NCBI GenBank assembly: GCA_015680685.1
Contig: MNCI01008884.1
Coordinates: 8,789 to 61,685 of the forward strand
Direction: 5' to 3'
Source of the DNA: Gnetum montanum
Lineage: Eukaryota > Streptophyta > Gnetopsida > Gnetales > Gnetaceae
Length of the DNA: 52,897 nt
Shown: one piece after another, positions 1 through 13,058 of the stretch
Numbering within the stretch: position 1 is the first letter of the stretch
Layout of the letters: the number at the start of each line of letters is the position of its first letter
Program-made: the position numbers and the translations under genes
Notes under the pieces: generated by a model
What the model saw: only the letters and a program-made list of their open reading frames with translations
What the model was told of the DNA's origin: nothing
Databases searched by the model: none

Positions 1-166
1 ATCAAGTTTGACATTAAACTTTTAGGAAAACGTCATTGAAAAATTTCTAACTCTAAAATCACACTAAGCAAAGAATTAAACATTTATTAAAGGCAATGAG
101 TAAGGTATAAGATAACTGAATTTCTTTAAATAAACTTACTAACAATTGATCCTTGTATGATTACAG
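1..166 (+). promoter_or_regulatory. Leader with splice-acceptor-like end before the coiled-coil ORF
   Basis: The leader ends in TTACAG directly before an ATG at 167. It has a branch-point-like ACTAAC at about 138-143, some 25 bases upstream, in a T-rich context. The homologous leader in element C ends the same way (TTACAG at 22660-22665, ATG at 22666) and is alignable from about 22500. Both copies contain AGTAAGGTAT about 70 bases upstream, which could serve as a donor, though this would be a very short intron. I infer that this ORF is expressed from a spliced RNA. No transcript evidence is available, so the donor is uncertain. Confidence 0.45.
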
Positions 167-2970
167 ATGGCCCCTAAAAGAAGATAGTAGGGAGGACCTT
201 CTCAAAGTGCAACTAAACACTCAAGAGGAGGCAGAGGCGAAGGACCTCATCTAGAACATATAGAGTAGGAGGCACAATCATTCAGCATCCATCAGGAAAC
301 TCTTGTCACTGCATAATCTAGCCAAGCAAAAGGTGGAGAGGTCAAGGTGCCAGAACAAGGACAACACCTCACATTGTCCCTAGAATGTGTTCAAGCCATT
401 CAGGAAAAGTCCACGTCCTCTGCCATGATTGTGGAACTTAATTTTGGACCTTTTACCAAATTCACCCCTAAACCAGTCAAGAATCTACTTAAGGGATCTC
501 CACTATGGCCCATCCTCTCAGAGAGTGGAGAGTGGTATTTGGGTGAAACATATTAGTTTTGGCATAATAAAGAAGAGGGCACCACCATTGATATTGGTGG
601 AATTTTAGTAGATTTCTCCACAAAGGCCATCACGAAAGTTTGAATCTTCTAAATACAAGGTCCAAAGTTGCTCATTTGTCTACTCACTTTGATGCAAATG
701 CAAGGAAAGTATGGTTAAAAAGGGTGTATGGAAAATAAGATAAGACATATGGAGAATTAATCCTTGAAGAGAGGATTTACTTTAAAATTGGCACCTATCA
801 TATTTTCCCAAAAAAGGGCTTAAATAGAATTTTTAATTATGTGGCAAGAGGAAGTGCAATTTTGATGGGCATGGTTAATGCCAATTTGCCTCATCTATAT
901 TTAATAGAAATATTAAGGTGGTTTGAAGAATGGAAGATAGGAAAGTTCACATTGCCCTTTCCATGTCTAATCAGGAAGTTGTGCCAGCATGTTAGAATTC
1001 TGGGATACACCAATGAAATCCTTAGAAAATCTTAGAATGCTTCATATGCTGAATTACTCAAGCCACCAGCACCAAGAAAAGATGTTGGTAAGACATTGGA
1101 GCCTGAACAAGAATAGATGGTTAGGCCCACTACGCCTCAAACAGCAAGGCTTAGCTAACTTCCTAACACAAGGCCTAGCCAAAAACAAGAAGTAGGGCCT
1201 AGCACGTACCCCACAGGCTAGTAAGACCAACAACCACCATCACTACCATAAGATTACTAACCGTTGATGAGCCATCTTAAGGCCATCGCTAAGATGGTCA
1301 GTTGGGGGAGCAGAGACAAGGCCAATCTCTTCAAGTTGATTGATGATTTTGTTTGGCCAGCCATATCAATTAATCCTACAAGGGGTGAAATCTCAATTCA
1401 ATCAGGAGGAGGGGAATCACACTAGTCACAATAGATCTCTGGAAATGTTGCATCATTCCATGTGCAATTAGAAACTAGTGAAGGTGCCACAGTGATGGTC
1501 ATGCAACACTAGGATGTAGCTAGAGTAGTGGAGGTGGTCACAGATCATATCAAAGAATCTTTTAATGTTCCTATTGTGCCACCAATAGATATAACTAGAA
1601 TAAGAGATGCTCAATTCCTAACCAATTCCTCGATGACTCCCGCTATGCATGAGGATGTTCTTGATCATTTACTACAAACAGGGTAAGTAATGACTTCTCT
1701 ATTTGACATTCTCAATAATGTCACTATAGTATAGTCAAACCTCATCATCACTAAAGGGAAGCTAATCATGGCTGAGGTTAGGGCCAAACATGTAGAAGCT
1801 GAGTTGTAGAGACTTCAAGAAAAGTTCTTCACCCTATAAGCTGAACAGCAGGATCCATACCAATTTGTTGTAGTCAATTAGTTATAATCCTTTAGAATGG
1901 ATAAACTAAATGAATTGTTAATGGAGAATAAAAGGATGATTATGGGAAAAGAGAAGGTCAATTGAAATGCTTCAAAGGCACAAGATCAAATGTATGCACA
2001 TACCAAAGCTCTCAAGGCCTTACAAGAGGAGAATAAACTACTTGTTGCTAAGAACCTCTAGTTGACTACCATTGAAAAATAGAAAAATGTTCTCAAGGAA
2101 ATCCTTTAGTAAATTAGAGATCAATCAATAAGAGTCAACCAAGGTATAAGTTTCTTAGCCAAAGAAAACAAAACCCTCTCAATGGAGGAGGTACATGCCA
2201 TCCGATAGAAGACAACTATTGAAATATGTGCATGACAAAATGAGGCTAAGAAACATGAAAGATTAAAGGAGCATTGCTGCAACCAAGTGGGCATGTACAA
2301 GGAAATAATTAAGAAGGAACTCCAAATGGCCAATGCACATATCAACTCCCTCAGTACTCAAAACACTGATTGGCAGGCCATTTTAGATACTTATGCCCTT
2401 GCCCATTAGGTGAACTTAAAAAGTCGGGACTTGTAGATTTAAGATTTCAAAGAATACATGGAGCTAGCAAATCTACGATATGCCAACTTAGCCATGTTGA
2501 TAGTAGGAGACCTATGGAATGAGCTGGAGAAGCAGGTAGTGATCACTTATGCAAGATATGAAATTGAGTTTGCTGAACATAAGAAAACATTGCAAAGATT
2601 AGAGGTTGCAAACTCTAAATTGGAGGTAGTAAAGGCTAGCTACCAAGATCAAAAAGATGTAGCAACAAATTTGGCTCAATGGCTTACAGATTACTAGGAA
2701 GTCAAAGACAAAGCCAGAGCCTATGAAGAGGAATGATGACTATTTACGGCATGGTATGTCAATGCCAATCAAATGTTCTTGCAACTGCTGTGTTTGTGGG
2801 AAGTGCTAACTATATCAAACATTGGAACATTAGCATGGATGGCTCATGATCCTTGGATAGAAGAGGAGAAACTTTAGGTGCTTCTTCAAAGGTATTAATT
2901 TTAGAAGCCTGGAGTGTAGGACAAAGGAAATGTGCCCATGGAGGAGCCACCACCATTGAGAACCACATGA
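167..2970 (+). pseudogene. Unrecognised coiled-coil ORF, copy 1 (decayed)
   Basis: I do not recognise this protein family. The frame starts at ATG 167 after a splice-acceptor-like AG and ends at about 2970, but it is broken by many stops, mostly TAG. Conserved blocks shared with the copy at 22666-24903 include a segment around 755-1060 (YFKIGTYHIFPKKGLNR, then YVARGSAILMG and ANLPHL, then ARILGYTNEIL-like residues). A long charged, heptad-rich stretch follows from about 1740 to 2740, rich in E, K, L and Q, which I read as a coiled coil. About 540 bases near 200-745 are present here and absent from copy 2. The position, just before the 3' LTR and after where pol would be, matches the extra ORFs known in some Athila/Tat elements, but no sequence identity to a known env-like or aORF protein is claimed. 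Confidence 0.6.
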
Positions 2971-3147
2971 GTTCCACAAGTTTTGTATTTTGTGTTGTTG
3001 TCCAAATTTTGTTTTTTCTCCACACTTTGGCATAAAATAGTCCATGGTCAATCAATAATCCCATACCTATCCATTGTTTGTAATCAAATGAACTTGTTTG
3101 TCATTTTGTTTAACTCAAGGATGAGTTTTTATTAAATCTTGGGGGTA

Positions 3148-3300
3148 TGATGAGTCACAATTTCAGTATGCGATCTCGTGTATGTGATATCGCAGGCTTG
3201 GAAACGATGTTGCATATCCAATATCGCTATTCCATGTTATCCTATAAATACAACATTGAGGTGCATGGTAGAAAAAAGAGTTTTGGGAGGGGGGAGAGAT

Positions 3301-3350
<50 letters not shown>

Positions 3351-4075
3351 CTTTAGTCAATTTTTAGTTTTTAGTTTTTATAGTTAGTTTTAGTGTCTTT
3401 CCAAGTGCATGCTCGCAGTGTGATGCTTGTAATTGTATGGAACCTTTGTTTGAGTGTGACTTACTTAGACATGCACATGATCAGTAATAGAGATTGAGAT
3501 TACTCCATCATTGCAACATTCACTTAGCTTTTAATTATTTTAATTATTGATCATTTATTGCTATTTTCTTAGTTAATATTTCTTTTATCCTCATTTACTA
3601 TTTATATTGTTAACGCAAAATGAGTACGCCTTAATCAAAAACATTTAAGTGTAACTATGTGGTAACCCAATAGCGTATTAGGTAGTGCTTCAAGTGATGT
3701 GCGCTTAGTAATCCCAGAAGTAGTACATGAAGTCCAAGATGTGTATAGATGATTAGGGATGGATGCTCATCGCACTTAGGCTAGCTAAGATCTTATTTCT
3801 TATTGCCCATTAGCTTGATTAAGTTATCTCTTATTGATCTTAGGAGTAGCATAGTAGTAGGGATCACATCATACACCTCACTCTAGACTAAACCATACAT
3901 GACAAAGCAATTACTAGTCCAAGTGGGAAGACAACAAACTATGATCAACGTATATGTTCACGTGTCCATCAGCCCATCTAGGTGCCAAAACTAGTCCATT
4001 AGCAGAGTTTGACCAGATCATGTGTACATGCTCATATTCATATGGTTGAGCATAGGGGTACCTCTCCACTCATCA
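3148..4075 (+). repeat. 3' LTR of element A
   Basis: A 928-bp LTR beginning TGATGAGTC and ending CACTCATCA, so the ends form an inverted repeat. It is preceded by GGGGGTA, a polypurine tract, which marks it as a 3' LTR. A TATAAATA box lies at 3243-3250. Upstream of it are a GATATC (3186-3191) and related motifs; downstream is a G-rich stretch and an (AG)n run. The 3' third, with AGTCCAAGATGTGTA-like and GGGGTACCTC blocks, is shared with the other LTRs of this superfamily in the window. Confidence 0.88.
3304..3347 (+). repeat. (AG)n microsatellite in LTR A
   Basis: About 22 AG repeats lie within the LTR, some 50 bases downstream of the TATA box, immediately after a G-rich tract. The Arg/Glu repeat protein that can be read through it is an artefact of the repeat. 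Confidence 0.95.
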
Positions 4076-4429
4076 TATAGTGTTTATATAATATATATAG
4101 TTGCAAGATCAGTGCTATTCATGTAGACTAATTTGGTGATGTTTTATGATATTAGCTTGATATGTATTGGTCTTAGACATAAGAGCTTATATGTATGGCA
4201 CTATTAGAAAATGATGATATACATACATAGATACATAGTTGCTAGTTGCGTGCTTGTCACATGCTTATTTAGTTATTTACTTTTGAGAATTTAACAAAGT
4301 GATTTATGTACTTTTGTTGTACCATACAATTTTCTTGTGTGTTTTGATGATTGTATGTGCATGCTTGGAATTAGCATTAAGTCCCTATCTAAGCCAGGTA
4401 TTTTATATGTCAAGGTGTTACATAGGAAG

Positions 4430-5210
4430 TATTTAGCATGTGAGGATCTACCACAATGGTATCCTCTATCACTAATATTTTGAACATTATTTGTTGGATT
4501 TACAATGAATGAGGACATCATGGATTAGAATGTCCTAGTGCTAAATAATTATAGAAAGAGGCTAAGATGAGAAAGAAAGAAAAGTTACTAATGAGTAAAT
4601 GGAATGATAAAAAATAAGTAAGGTAGAGTTTAAGGCTAGTGATATCTCTAGCTCTCATCTTACTTTGCATGGTAATTTCCAACATCACTTCATCATGTGA
4701 AGATCAAGACAAGAAGCTATGTAATGATGACAATGTTGGAACCATTGAGGAAATGTACAAATGCATTAAATAAAATTATATTAAATTGCAAAAAATTTAT
4801 CTTACATTGAAAAGTAAGCTACACCATCATGGGTTAGAGTTTGAGCATGAGAAACTCATGCTTAACCCTAACAAGTAAAGTCACAATCCTTAAGGCTTAG
4901 ATTGATGAACTACTATCCTTGAATGAGACTTTGAAGTTTCAAAAATATGAGAAGGATGAATACAAATGGTTATCTACTCCTATTGTCATTCTATTAACTA
5001 AAAATATCTTTTTGGAGAAAAATAATGAGAAAATACAACAAAAGATATAAAGAAATACAAACAAATCACCAAATAATTCGTAGTTGAAAAGGCTTCCCTA
5101 GATCACATGCTCAATGAAGAAAAAATTCCAAATAAAAAGAGTGGACTTGATCACAAGCCCATCCTACCAAATTAATTGAACACCTTAAGAACAAGGTAAG
5201 CTCATCATAT
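4430..5210 (+). pseudogene. Possible Ty1/copia remnant (LTR end, primer site and gag piece)
   Basis: Around 4440-4475 the sequence reads like an LTR end followed by a decayed tRNA-iMet primer site (ACAATGGTATCCTC). A similar block occurs at 29225-29265. Downstream (about 4560-5050) broken frames give charged, Leu/Lys/Glu-rich segments such as DNVGTIEEMYKCIK and LEFEHEKLM. These resemble the coiled region that follows the zinc knuckle in large plant copia gag proteins. The match is by general character, not by a diagnostic motif, and all frames contain stops. Confidence 0.3.
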
Positions 5211-8200
5211 TTCTTACATCTATAGTTTTTTGTTGTTGTAATTAAACTAGTTCCATTAGGGCCTTTTGTCTACATAGAATCATACAAATGCAAGATGGTT
5301 CTCACTAGGTTAACTATAAGAAACATGCTAGCAGAAATTTGTAGAGATAGACCATGAAGAGATGGGCATTTAAATGAATCCCTCAAATTGCATACCAATA
5401 AAAAATCCACATGAAGTAACAAGCTTTCTATTCAAAAATTACTATGAAACAAAATAAGGAGAAAACCACATGTCTAGGAAGTAAGAAAAGAGAGAATAAG
5501 GAGTCCCATCAAGTGGAAAAATGAGAACAAAGAAGAACTAACATACCCTATATCATTATTGCACCATTTCTAGATTAGGACTATTTCCAATAAGGTAAGT
5601 TAACATATAGCTTCTCCAACCTTAATAGTTTAGATTAGTTAGGATTTTTATTTCTTCTCTATTGATTGTGGTCCTAGGGATTTTTTGGGAAGATTTTTTA
5701 AACATGCATTTTCCGAAACATGCCCTAGAGATCCATCCTTCCACCAAGTGAGACATCCTCTTACACTCTAGGAGTTTCATCCTTGTGCATAGGTCCCCTT
5801 GGGTGAAACATCCACATTAATGTGGGATGTCCCAAATAGGATCCTTAAGATGTTCATTGCTCACTTGGGACATCCAAACTATGTGAAAGGTAAAATTTAA
5901 AAAAAAAAGGTGGATTTTTAGCTATGGTGCAAGCATATAAGCCTATGACATCCTCAATTTCATGATTTGTAATCAAGTTTAGAATGTCCAAGATAATTAC
6001 AGTGTAAGAGAAAGAAGTAGGACATGGAGATAAGGAAGAAGGGAGATGATGAACTAAGGAGGGCACAAAGCACTTATAGAAAAATAAATTAGTATGAAAT
6101 AAGGGTACCTTTGGATAGAGTTTTTCAATGTAATAAGAAAGAGGAAGTACAATCACTTCTTCACATTTAAGATTGCAAGAAAGATGTATGAATCTCATTA
6201 AAGGATTTCCATTAAAATTGAGAGAGTCATTGATTTCAAGCCTCAAAGAAAGTTTCATATTCAGTCTTACTTTGATATTGTTAGGTTATCATTTTCTCTT
6301 AGTCTTTTAGTTAATATTCCTAAATTTTTGATCCATGGATTATTTTCAAATATCTATGGGATGAATTTTGAGACTAGTAATTTTAATACTCTTATGGGTG
6401 AAACTATTATTACTATTTATTCTAGTATTATTAACTAGTTGTTAGGGTTTGATAATTCTGGTTCTTATTATTTGTGGGTAAAGTCTCTTAGTAAGATACT
6501 TAATAATATTATTCTCGTGGTAGAGAAGAGTGAGCCTCATTATCATTTGTTTAGGAATCTTGATTTTTTAAAGAAGGTATACATGACCAATATTACTATA
6601 GATGCTTCTTTTGTGTTCTATCTATTATTATTTACTACAATCTTATAGTAAATGGTGGGAGTTATGATCACAGTCTTCCATAGTAGACCATGATGTTTTA
6701 ATTTTTTTCTTGTCAATATCAAGTTAGATTTTAGTTATATTATTTGCATGGATATCATGTTGGAGCATTACAGAACTTGTACATTTGGGCATCCATTGTT
6801 GATCAATTTAATCATCATCAATGAGAACATAACCATCTCCACTATGTTTTTCATCCATGGTAAGAAGGAGATAGCTTAATATATTAAACAAAGAAGCATT
6901 CATAGGTGTATAGTTATGCTGCTACCCTCAAGCCCCAAAAACTCAACTATCAATATCTAAATTTATTGTTAATTAACTCATGTTTTCCATTACCAAGGAA
7001 ATGTGAGCTTTTACCATGACTCTTGGCAAGATAGGTTGTAATCTTTCTAGGCTAACTAGGCAACTTAATAGAATTGAGAAGAGGCTCTCATAGGAAAATA
7101 TTTCCTAGTTGGAGAAGGCCTATTAGATCTTAAATGAGGAGTTCATTCGGACTCTAGACCTAGTTATCTAAGAAGCACATTCCTCACTAACGAGCTTCAA
7201 ATGTGGACTAATCTAGTTGGTATGATTTAGGCAGAGAAAAGGATTCAACTAAGTAGACCAAGCCAACAAATTAGACGTCCTAGGAGGGGAAGAAACATGG
7301 CTATGATTATTAACCTTATAGCTATTATTATTTTTCTAATAGGAGGCACACGTGGAGGAGGAGAAATATTCCAAACATCAAAGAACTACTAATGATCCCT
7401 TTGTCCAAGCTATGATGGATAGCCTTTTTGATCCATCCATATCTAATACCTATTAATAAAGGAATTATCATAGTGAATATCTTGTTTAGCAAGATGAGTT
7501 TTCGATTGATTAGCCTTCTCGAAGCATAAAGTTTAGGCTAAAGCTTTGTTCCTACTAGAAATAAATAGTTGCAATTAAGAAACTAATTATAGATTACAAG
7601 GATGAATTTGAGCATAGATCACCTAGAAATGATGATGATGATAAAGAACAAGAAGTATCAACCCTTGGATCATGAGGCAAGATCAAATTGATTAAGTGTA
7701 GCAATTAGATTGAATTTAAACCTTTTTGGATGATGTCCAAAAAAAGAGGAAGAGTTTGAGGACTAGGTATATGGACTTATGCTTTAGAGCATGCATTTTA
7801 TGTTTCATTTCTATTATGTTTTATGTTATGTTGGTGCATTTTTTATGCTCTATTCTTATGGCATAAATGGTTTTAATGAGTAGTTATACATTATGATCAC
7901 ATGCTTTTATGAAACCTAGAAAGCTTATTATGTTTGGCTTATGTAACACCACACACATTCAACCCAAGCCAAGCTTAGGAATGGATTGAGATATAATGGA
8001 ATATTAGAGCTAAGGTGCATCTCACAACATGTGAATCAAACAAACATAGTGCAAAGCCATAAATCACTTTATAAAATCTCATAAACAATTAGCCAAAAGC
8101 ATAGATACAACATATGCATATCAAACTAGCATCACTATGTATATTTCAAAATATCATCGTGATAGTACATTATCAAATCATCTACATACATACATAGGCA

Positions 8201-11200
8201 TCATGTGATATCAAATAATATGTCTAACTTACATCTTGTCAGTATAAACATCATATACATTATACAATGATACCATGAATCATGGACTATCTAAACCAAT
8301 GTCATAAGAAAAAAGATCCATCTCTCTTATGAAAACATGTAGCAAGAAAAATAAGAGCATGAAATCAAATCCTTCATCACATCTCTTAGACATGTTGGTG
8401 TGTTGTGCTTCTAGTTCCATCACTTTCATATAAAGGGGGTAAATATACTATTGAGTGGAAGCTTTTACGTCTCTATTGTGAATGGGAACTATGATGTCAT
8501 GCAAGAGGAGATGTGTGGGATATGCTAAGCAACTTGCAACATGTCAATACATCTCATGTAGAATACCAAGCTCATCATATCACATAGTTAAAATCATATT
8601 GAAGGCAAAATCCTTAATACCAAAATCATATGTCAAGCCTCTAACATTTAGCCATCCACATGATCATACATGAATCACACATAACTCATTATAATAGCAT
8701 AACATAAGTAATCATCATATAACAAATCCACTTATGTATACAAAACCAAGGCTTAATCGAAGTAATCAAAACCAACATGTACTCATACATGTATCATGAA
8801 CAATCAATGCCCCTAAAGAATCTCTATCCCATAATGTACAAGCATATCACATAGCTCCCATGGTAGCTGAGAAGTTGATTAAACCTTTATTGTTTACTTG
8901 GTAATGATCTCACTTGTGCCTAGGAAACTCTACCTAGTCAATGGTGGGACCTTTAACATTGTTTAAATATAATTTTGTAACAAAAGATAGCACATATGGC
9001 TTGGTGATCTTGTGGTAATCTTCATTATTTAAAATGCACAAGTTATGTGCTTAAACTTTTGTAATATCTTCTTACCCAAGAAACTACACATTTTCTATGG
9101 CTAGTGCATAGGCTTTTTAACATTTTCTTTATTTGTGGCTAGTTAATAGGGCCTCATTCATACATTTCTTTCATATACACTAATAAAAAGCTTTAAACTA
9201 GTGAATTTTCTAAACAGAGCCTTTTCCATGCACATAAAATTCATTCACATCCACCAAAAAATGATTAGCATTTTGACTCTCTCTCTTTCTCTCTCTCTCT
9301 CTCTCTACATTGATCCTTAAAGAATAATTTGAGCAAACCTACTTTGAATAAAGCATTTTGCATTAGAGAAAGAAAATTTTTACATAATCTAAGCAAGGCA
9401 TGGTAAAAAAAAAAGCCATCATTCTTATGGACAACACCAGGAAGTTCATAGCCTATTTTAAGCTAATGTAGTAATTTCCACATCAAAGGAGATAGTAGGT
9501 GGCATAAACCACTCTTGGTAGCCAACACATCCACACATAATATCATTAACATTAGTACTCATATTATTACTAATGCATGTAGTTATTTTATTAGTTTCTA
9601 CATTACTTATTTCACTACCAATGCTAGTGCATGCTACTTCATTTATAGCCTTAGGCTAGTAACTTTCTAAAGGGTAGATTCATGCATTTACAAATGCTCC
9701 AAGATCTTGTACTAGTCATAGGCCCAACCTATACTCTCTCAACTTTGAGAATGATATTTGAGAGAAGATTCTTGGTAATGCATCATAGAAGGGATCATCT
9801 TGACTTCTCCAAGGTGCCTGATCACTAACTAGTCCATACCCTAGTAATAACTTGATTAGTAAATAATAATAGCACATCAACACCAAAATTTCAACTCATT
9901 CAAGTGATGATATCTACAACATATATGATCATGAATTGATGACCATAAGAAACTACTGCTACATGCATCATCCTTGATCTCCATTGCATCACACATTTAT
10001 GGATCAAGAACTTAGAAGAGGGGTTGAATAAGTTTCCTAATTTAGAATTGTTGCAACCATAAAAACATAATAATTTTAAATGGTCCCACAACTTGGGTAC
10101 ATCCACACTTGGAGGGTAGAATTTGTGCACATATTCAAACTTTGTTTCTTCAAAATGTAGTTTGAAGGGCATTACACCTTGTACAAGCTTTGAGCTTTAC
10201 TTTGAAGTGTTGTGTCATTACAAAATGATGTGATCTCCCAAGGTCCTGACAAGATCAAAATGTGGTTTAGAGAATCCCACAACCTTTAGAAAATTGAGCT
10301 CCACAAAAGAGTGTTTTGATGCTACAAAATCACTCAATCTCATAGGATCTTGACAAGCTGAACAAAGATGTCTTCTTGTAAGAAGCACATTAACCCTGTA
10401 GGGCTATAGGAAAGAAAGAAAAGAAATAAGGAAAGAGTATAACTAAATTTATAGATCCTTGTACTTGAAGCTTAATACAATCAAAACAAGCAAATGATGT
10501 TACAATGAAGAGCAAAAAAATTTCACTTAGAGTAGCCAATGATGATTCTTTCTATGAACAATACCTGCACAATTCCCAAGTTTCACTTTGTCTTATAGCC
10601 TTGGAGTTTTTGAAAACTCCTTGAAATTCATGAAGTAGCTATCAAATGGCTAGTATAGATGTCTACTTCAAAGTTTAGATATCTATCTAAGATAGCCCCT
10701 AATGCAAGAGAGACGTCTCCCTAAAAAAGTAAACATCTAATTGTAGATGTTTATCTTTAAAGATAAATGTCTACTATTTTTCGTAGATGTCTACTTCACT
10801 TTTGCACTTTGAATTCTGAGGCATTTTCTTGTCAATTTGACATCTTTGAAATCTTTGGAACATCTTTTTTTTTGGCTTGTAGACTTATTTTTCATCCATG
10901 CTCTCATCTTGTCCGTGTAGTCTTCAATTTGACATCCCAACATAGATCTCTTTTCTTGAAGTCCTAGGTCTTCATGTGAAGTTATTGTTCATGGCTCTAT
11001 AAGATTATCATTACAAAAATACAATCTAAATTCTCAATTTTATTTAATATTTTGACATAGAAAAAGATCAACAACATCATAATACCAAAGACATAGTCAA
11101 ATGTCATAAAGCACAACATACATTTCATATCATAGGAGGATCATCATTGAACCACATGTCAATTCTCATGACTAACATCATACCAAAGCATAATCAACAT

Positions 11201-13058
11201 GAAGCCCAAACATTACATCACATGATTTAAGCCTGGCTTAAGACTTCAATCTACACATGAGAATTCATTACCATATAAAATAGAACACTTCTTTTCTTCC
11301 ATTGTGACTTGCACATGGCTCCCATATTTGCCAAGTCACTCTAATTTGTATGGAGTATGACCTTGATGTGGCCATCATTGGTCTTGCATCAAGAATTTCC
11401 AACCAACCATGTTTGCAATACTAATCATCCTATGCTTAAAATAGACATAGAAATCTAAAGTAGATATTAATCCAACCTCACAATCAACATATTACAATCC
11501 ACAATCCATATTTTCCATGTTGGGACTACATTGCAACTTCTTTGAGGTCCAAAACTAGACAAAACACAGCACAATTGCTACATGTCAGAGCTACAACCCC
11601 TGTCCCCCTCTTTTTCTTATCATGATCATACTACATGAACACTTACAACCTTCAGTCAAGTTAAAAATCAATAAAAACTCTAGCATTGCAAGGATGCCAT
11701 GACTTGTGTCACTCAAAATCCTCACAAGGACAAGGCTATGACCCCACAGTGGCCTATCACTTAGTTGTACTTCATAAGAAAATCAATAACAATAGCAAAA
11801 TTTTTTTTATAATAGCTCAAAATACAACTTCCAATGATATACCATGATACATGTAAATCTTAAGTACCTTAGAGATTAGTAATCATGGCTCTATAGCCCT
11901 TAAATCACATCCAAACCATCTCAACATACTTAAATCAAGAATCACATATGATATCATCATGTTATGATAGATGAAAAACAATAATAAAACACATATGGAG
12001 TTTCCAAATTCAACCAACATGTTGACCCCATATATCTATTCCATACAAGCCCATGAATATGCACACAAATCAAACATCTAAAATAGGATATAGGTAAAAC
12101 ATCCACTAGAAATCCAAAGACCTTGTCAAAACTAGAAACATAAACCAATAGCACCAAAATACTTGTAATATCATCCTAGATCCATTAGAATCCAAATTAA
12201 GACTCTTGAATCGCAGCCTACCCAACACCAACTTTCCAACATCCCAAAAATCATTGAAATTAGCTAAGAATCAAAGGAAAATGAAGAAATGAAAGAAACC
12301 ATGAGGAGCTAGAATCCATAAGAACATGATTAGGAGGGTAAAAATGAATTATGTTTTAATTATATAAATAAAATAAAATAATTTTATCTTAGTTTTATAT
12401 CTTCATACATCCCCACTTATATTCCCCATCCCAACTATTGTCAAGGAATCCACACTTTAGAATCCGCTCATAGAACATTCATATAAAATACTAATTGATT
12501 CTATATGCATCATATCTTAATTATGGTATATTTAAGAAATCATACATACACTGTACAATATATCAACTTGCCTCATGATTCAAACATGCATAACATGATA
12601 ATTATCATCATGTCATAACATGATCTGTTACAGAACACTATCTCATAACCATAAAGCATAAGATGACATAAAAATTAAGATCATACCTACCAAGTGCATA
12701 GTCTTCCTTGATAATTCTCATACATTACTAACTATAAATACCATACTACACATCCAATAAGATCAGTATGCATAGTCATGGTAATCATAATCATAATATC
12801 ATAAAATCCTAGAAATTATCATTAAAATAACATAACTAACTGTACTTTCCCATGATCCTAATCAAATCTATTCACACAAATAGCAAGCATAAAGTAATTG
12901 TCTGAGGCCCTGTAGTGAGGATTTATAGATTATTATAATAGTTTTTCTTTGTTAGTAAAAACTAGGATTTATCTTTTTTGAAGTTTGATGTATTTAATTT
13001 TTTGATAACACTGATTCATTTTTAAGGTTTTAGAAATCACCAAAAAGAGAAAGAAGAA
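5211..13058. other. Old AT-rich repeat DNA, mostly unassigned
   Basis: No frame here gives a recognisable protein. Short ORFs at 5854-6258 (minus), 6439-6648 and 8482-8673 (plus), and 9900-10172 (minus) carry no motif I know. The stretch 6250-6700 has a codon-like texture (SLSLLVNIPKFLIHG, then NSGSYYLWVKSLSKI) and could be a decayed mobile-element ORF, but I cannot place it. 5690-5880 contains several GACATCC/GGATGT motifs. 10650-10800 contains repeated TAGATGTCTAC-like motifs. These resemble the motif arrays of LTR promoters elsewhere in the window. A (CT)n run lies at 9276-9306. Much of 7900-12900 is rich in CAT and ATCAT triplets with no coding signal. Confidence 0.5.
9276..9306. repeat. 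(CT)n microsatellite
   Basis: A CT dinucleotide run interrupted once by TTT. No gene is associated with it. Confidence 0.9.

Larger units (their letters stand above)
1..4075 (+). mobile_element. Element A: 3' part of a gypsy-like LTR element
   Basis: This is the downstream portion of a plus-strand LTR element whose 5' end lies outside the window. Visible parts are a leader (1-166), a decayed coiled-coil ORF (167-2970), a short untranslated tail, a G5 polypurine tract just before the LTR, and the 3' LTR (3148-4075). The leader and ORF are homologous along their length to 22500-24903 of element C, and both end in the same arrangement of tract and LTR, so A and C belong to one family. No gag or pol is visible in A because the window starts inside it. 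The flank after the LTR is TATAG; its partner is off-window, so the target duplication cannot be tested. Confidence 0.8.

Noticed and set aside
167-2970. UAG read as Gln (stop-codon recoding) in the coiled-coil ORF
   Set aside because: The shared TAG positions are striking, but TGA stops and frameshifts also occur and plants use the standard code. C-to-T decay or inheritance of a dead ORF is simpler. The shared stops are kept as a finding.
3163-3387. Short ORFs on both strands with long Ser/Leu or Arg/Glu repeats
   Set aside because: They are translations of the (AG)n microsatellite inside LTR A.
5854-6258. 134-residue minus-strand ORF
   Set aside because: Composition follows the AT-rich background and there is no recognisable motif; it overlaps a GACATCC motif array.
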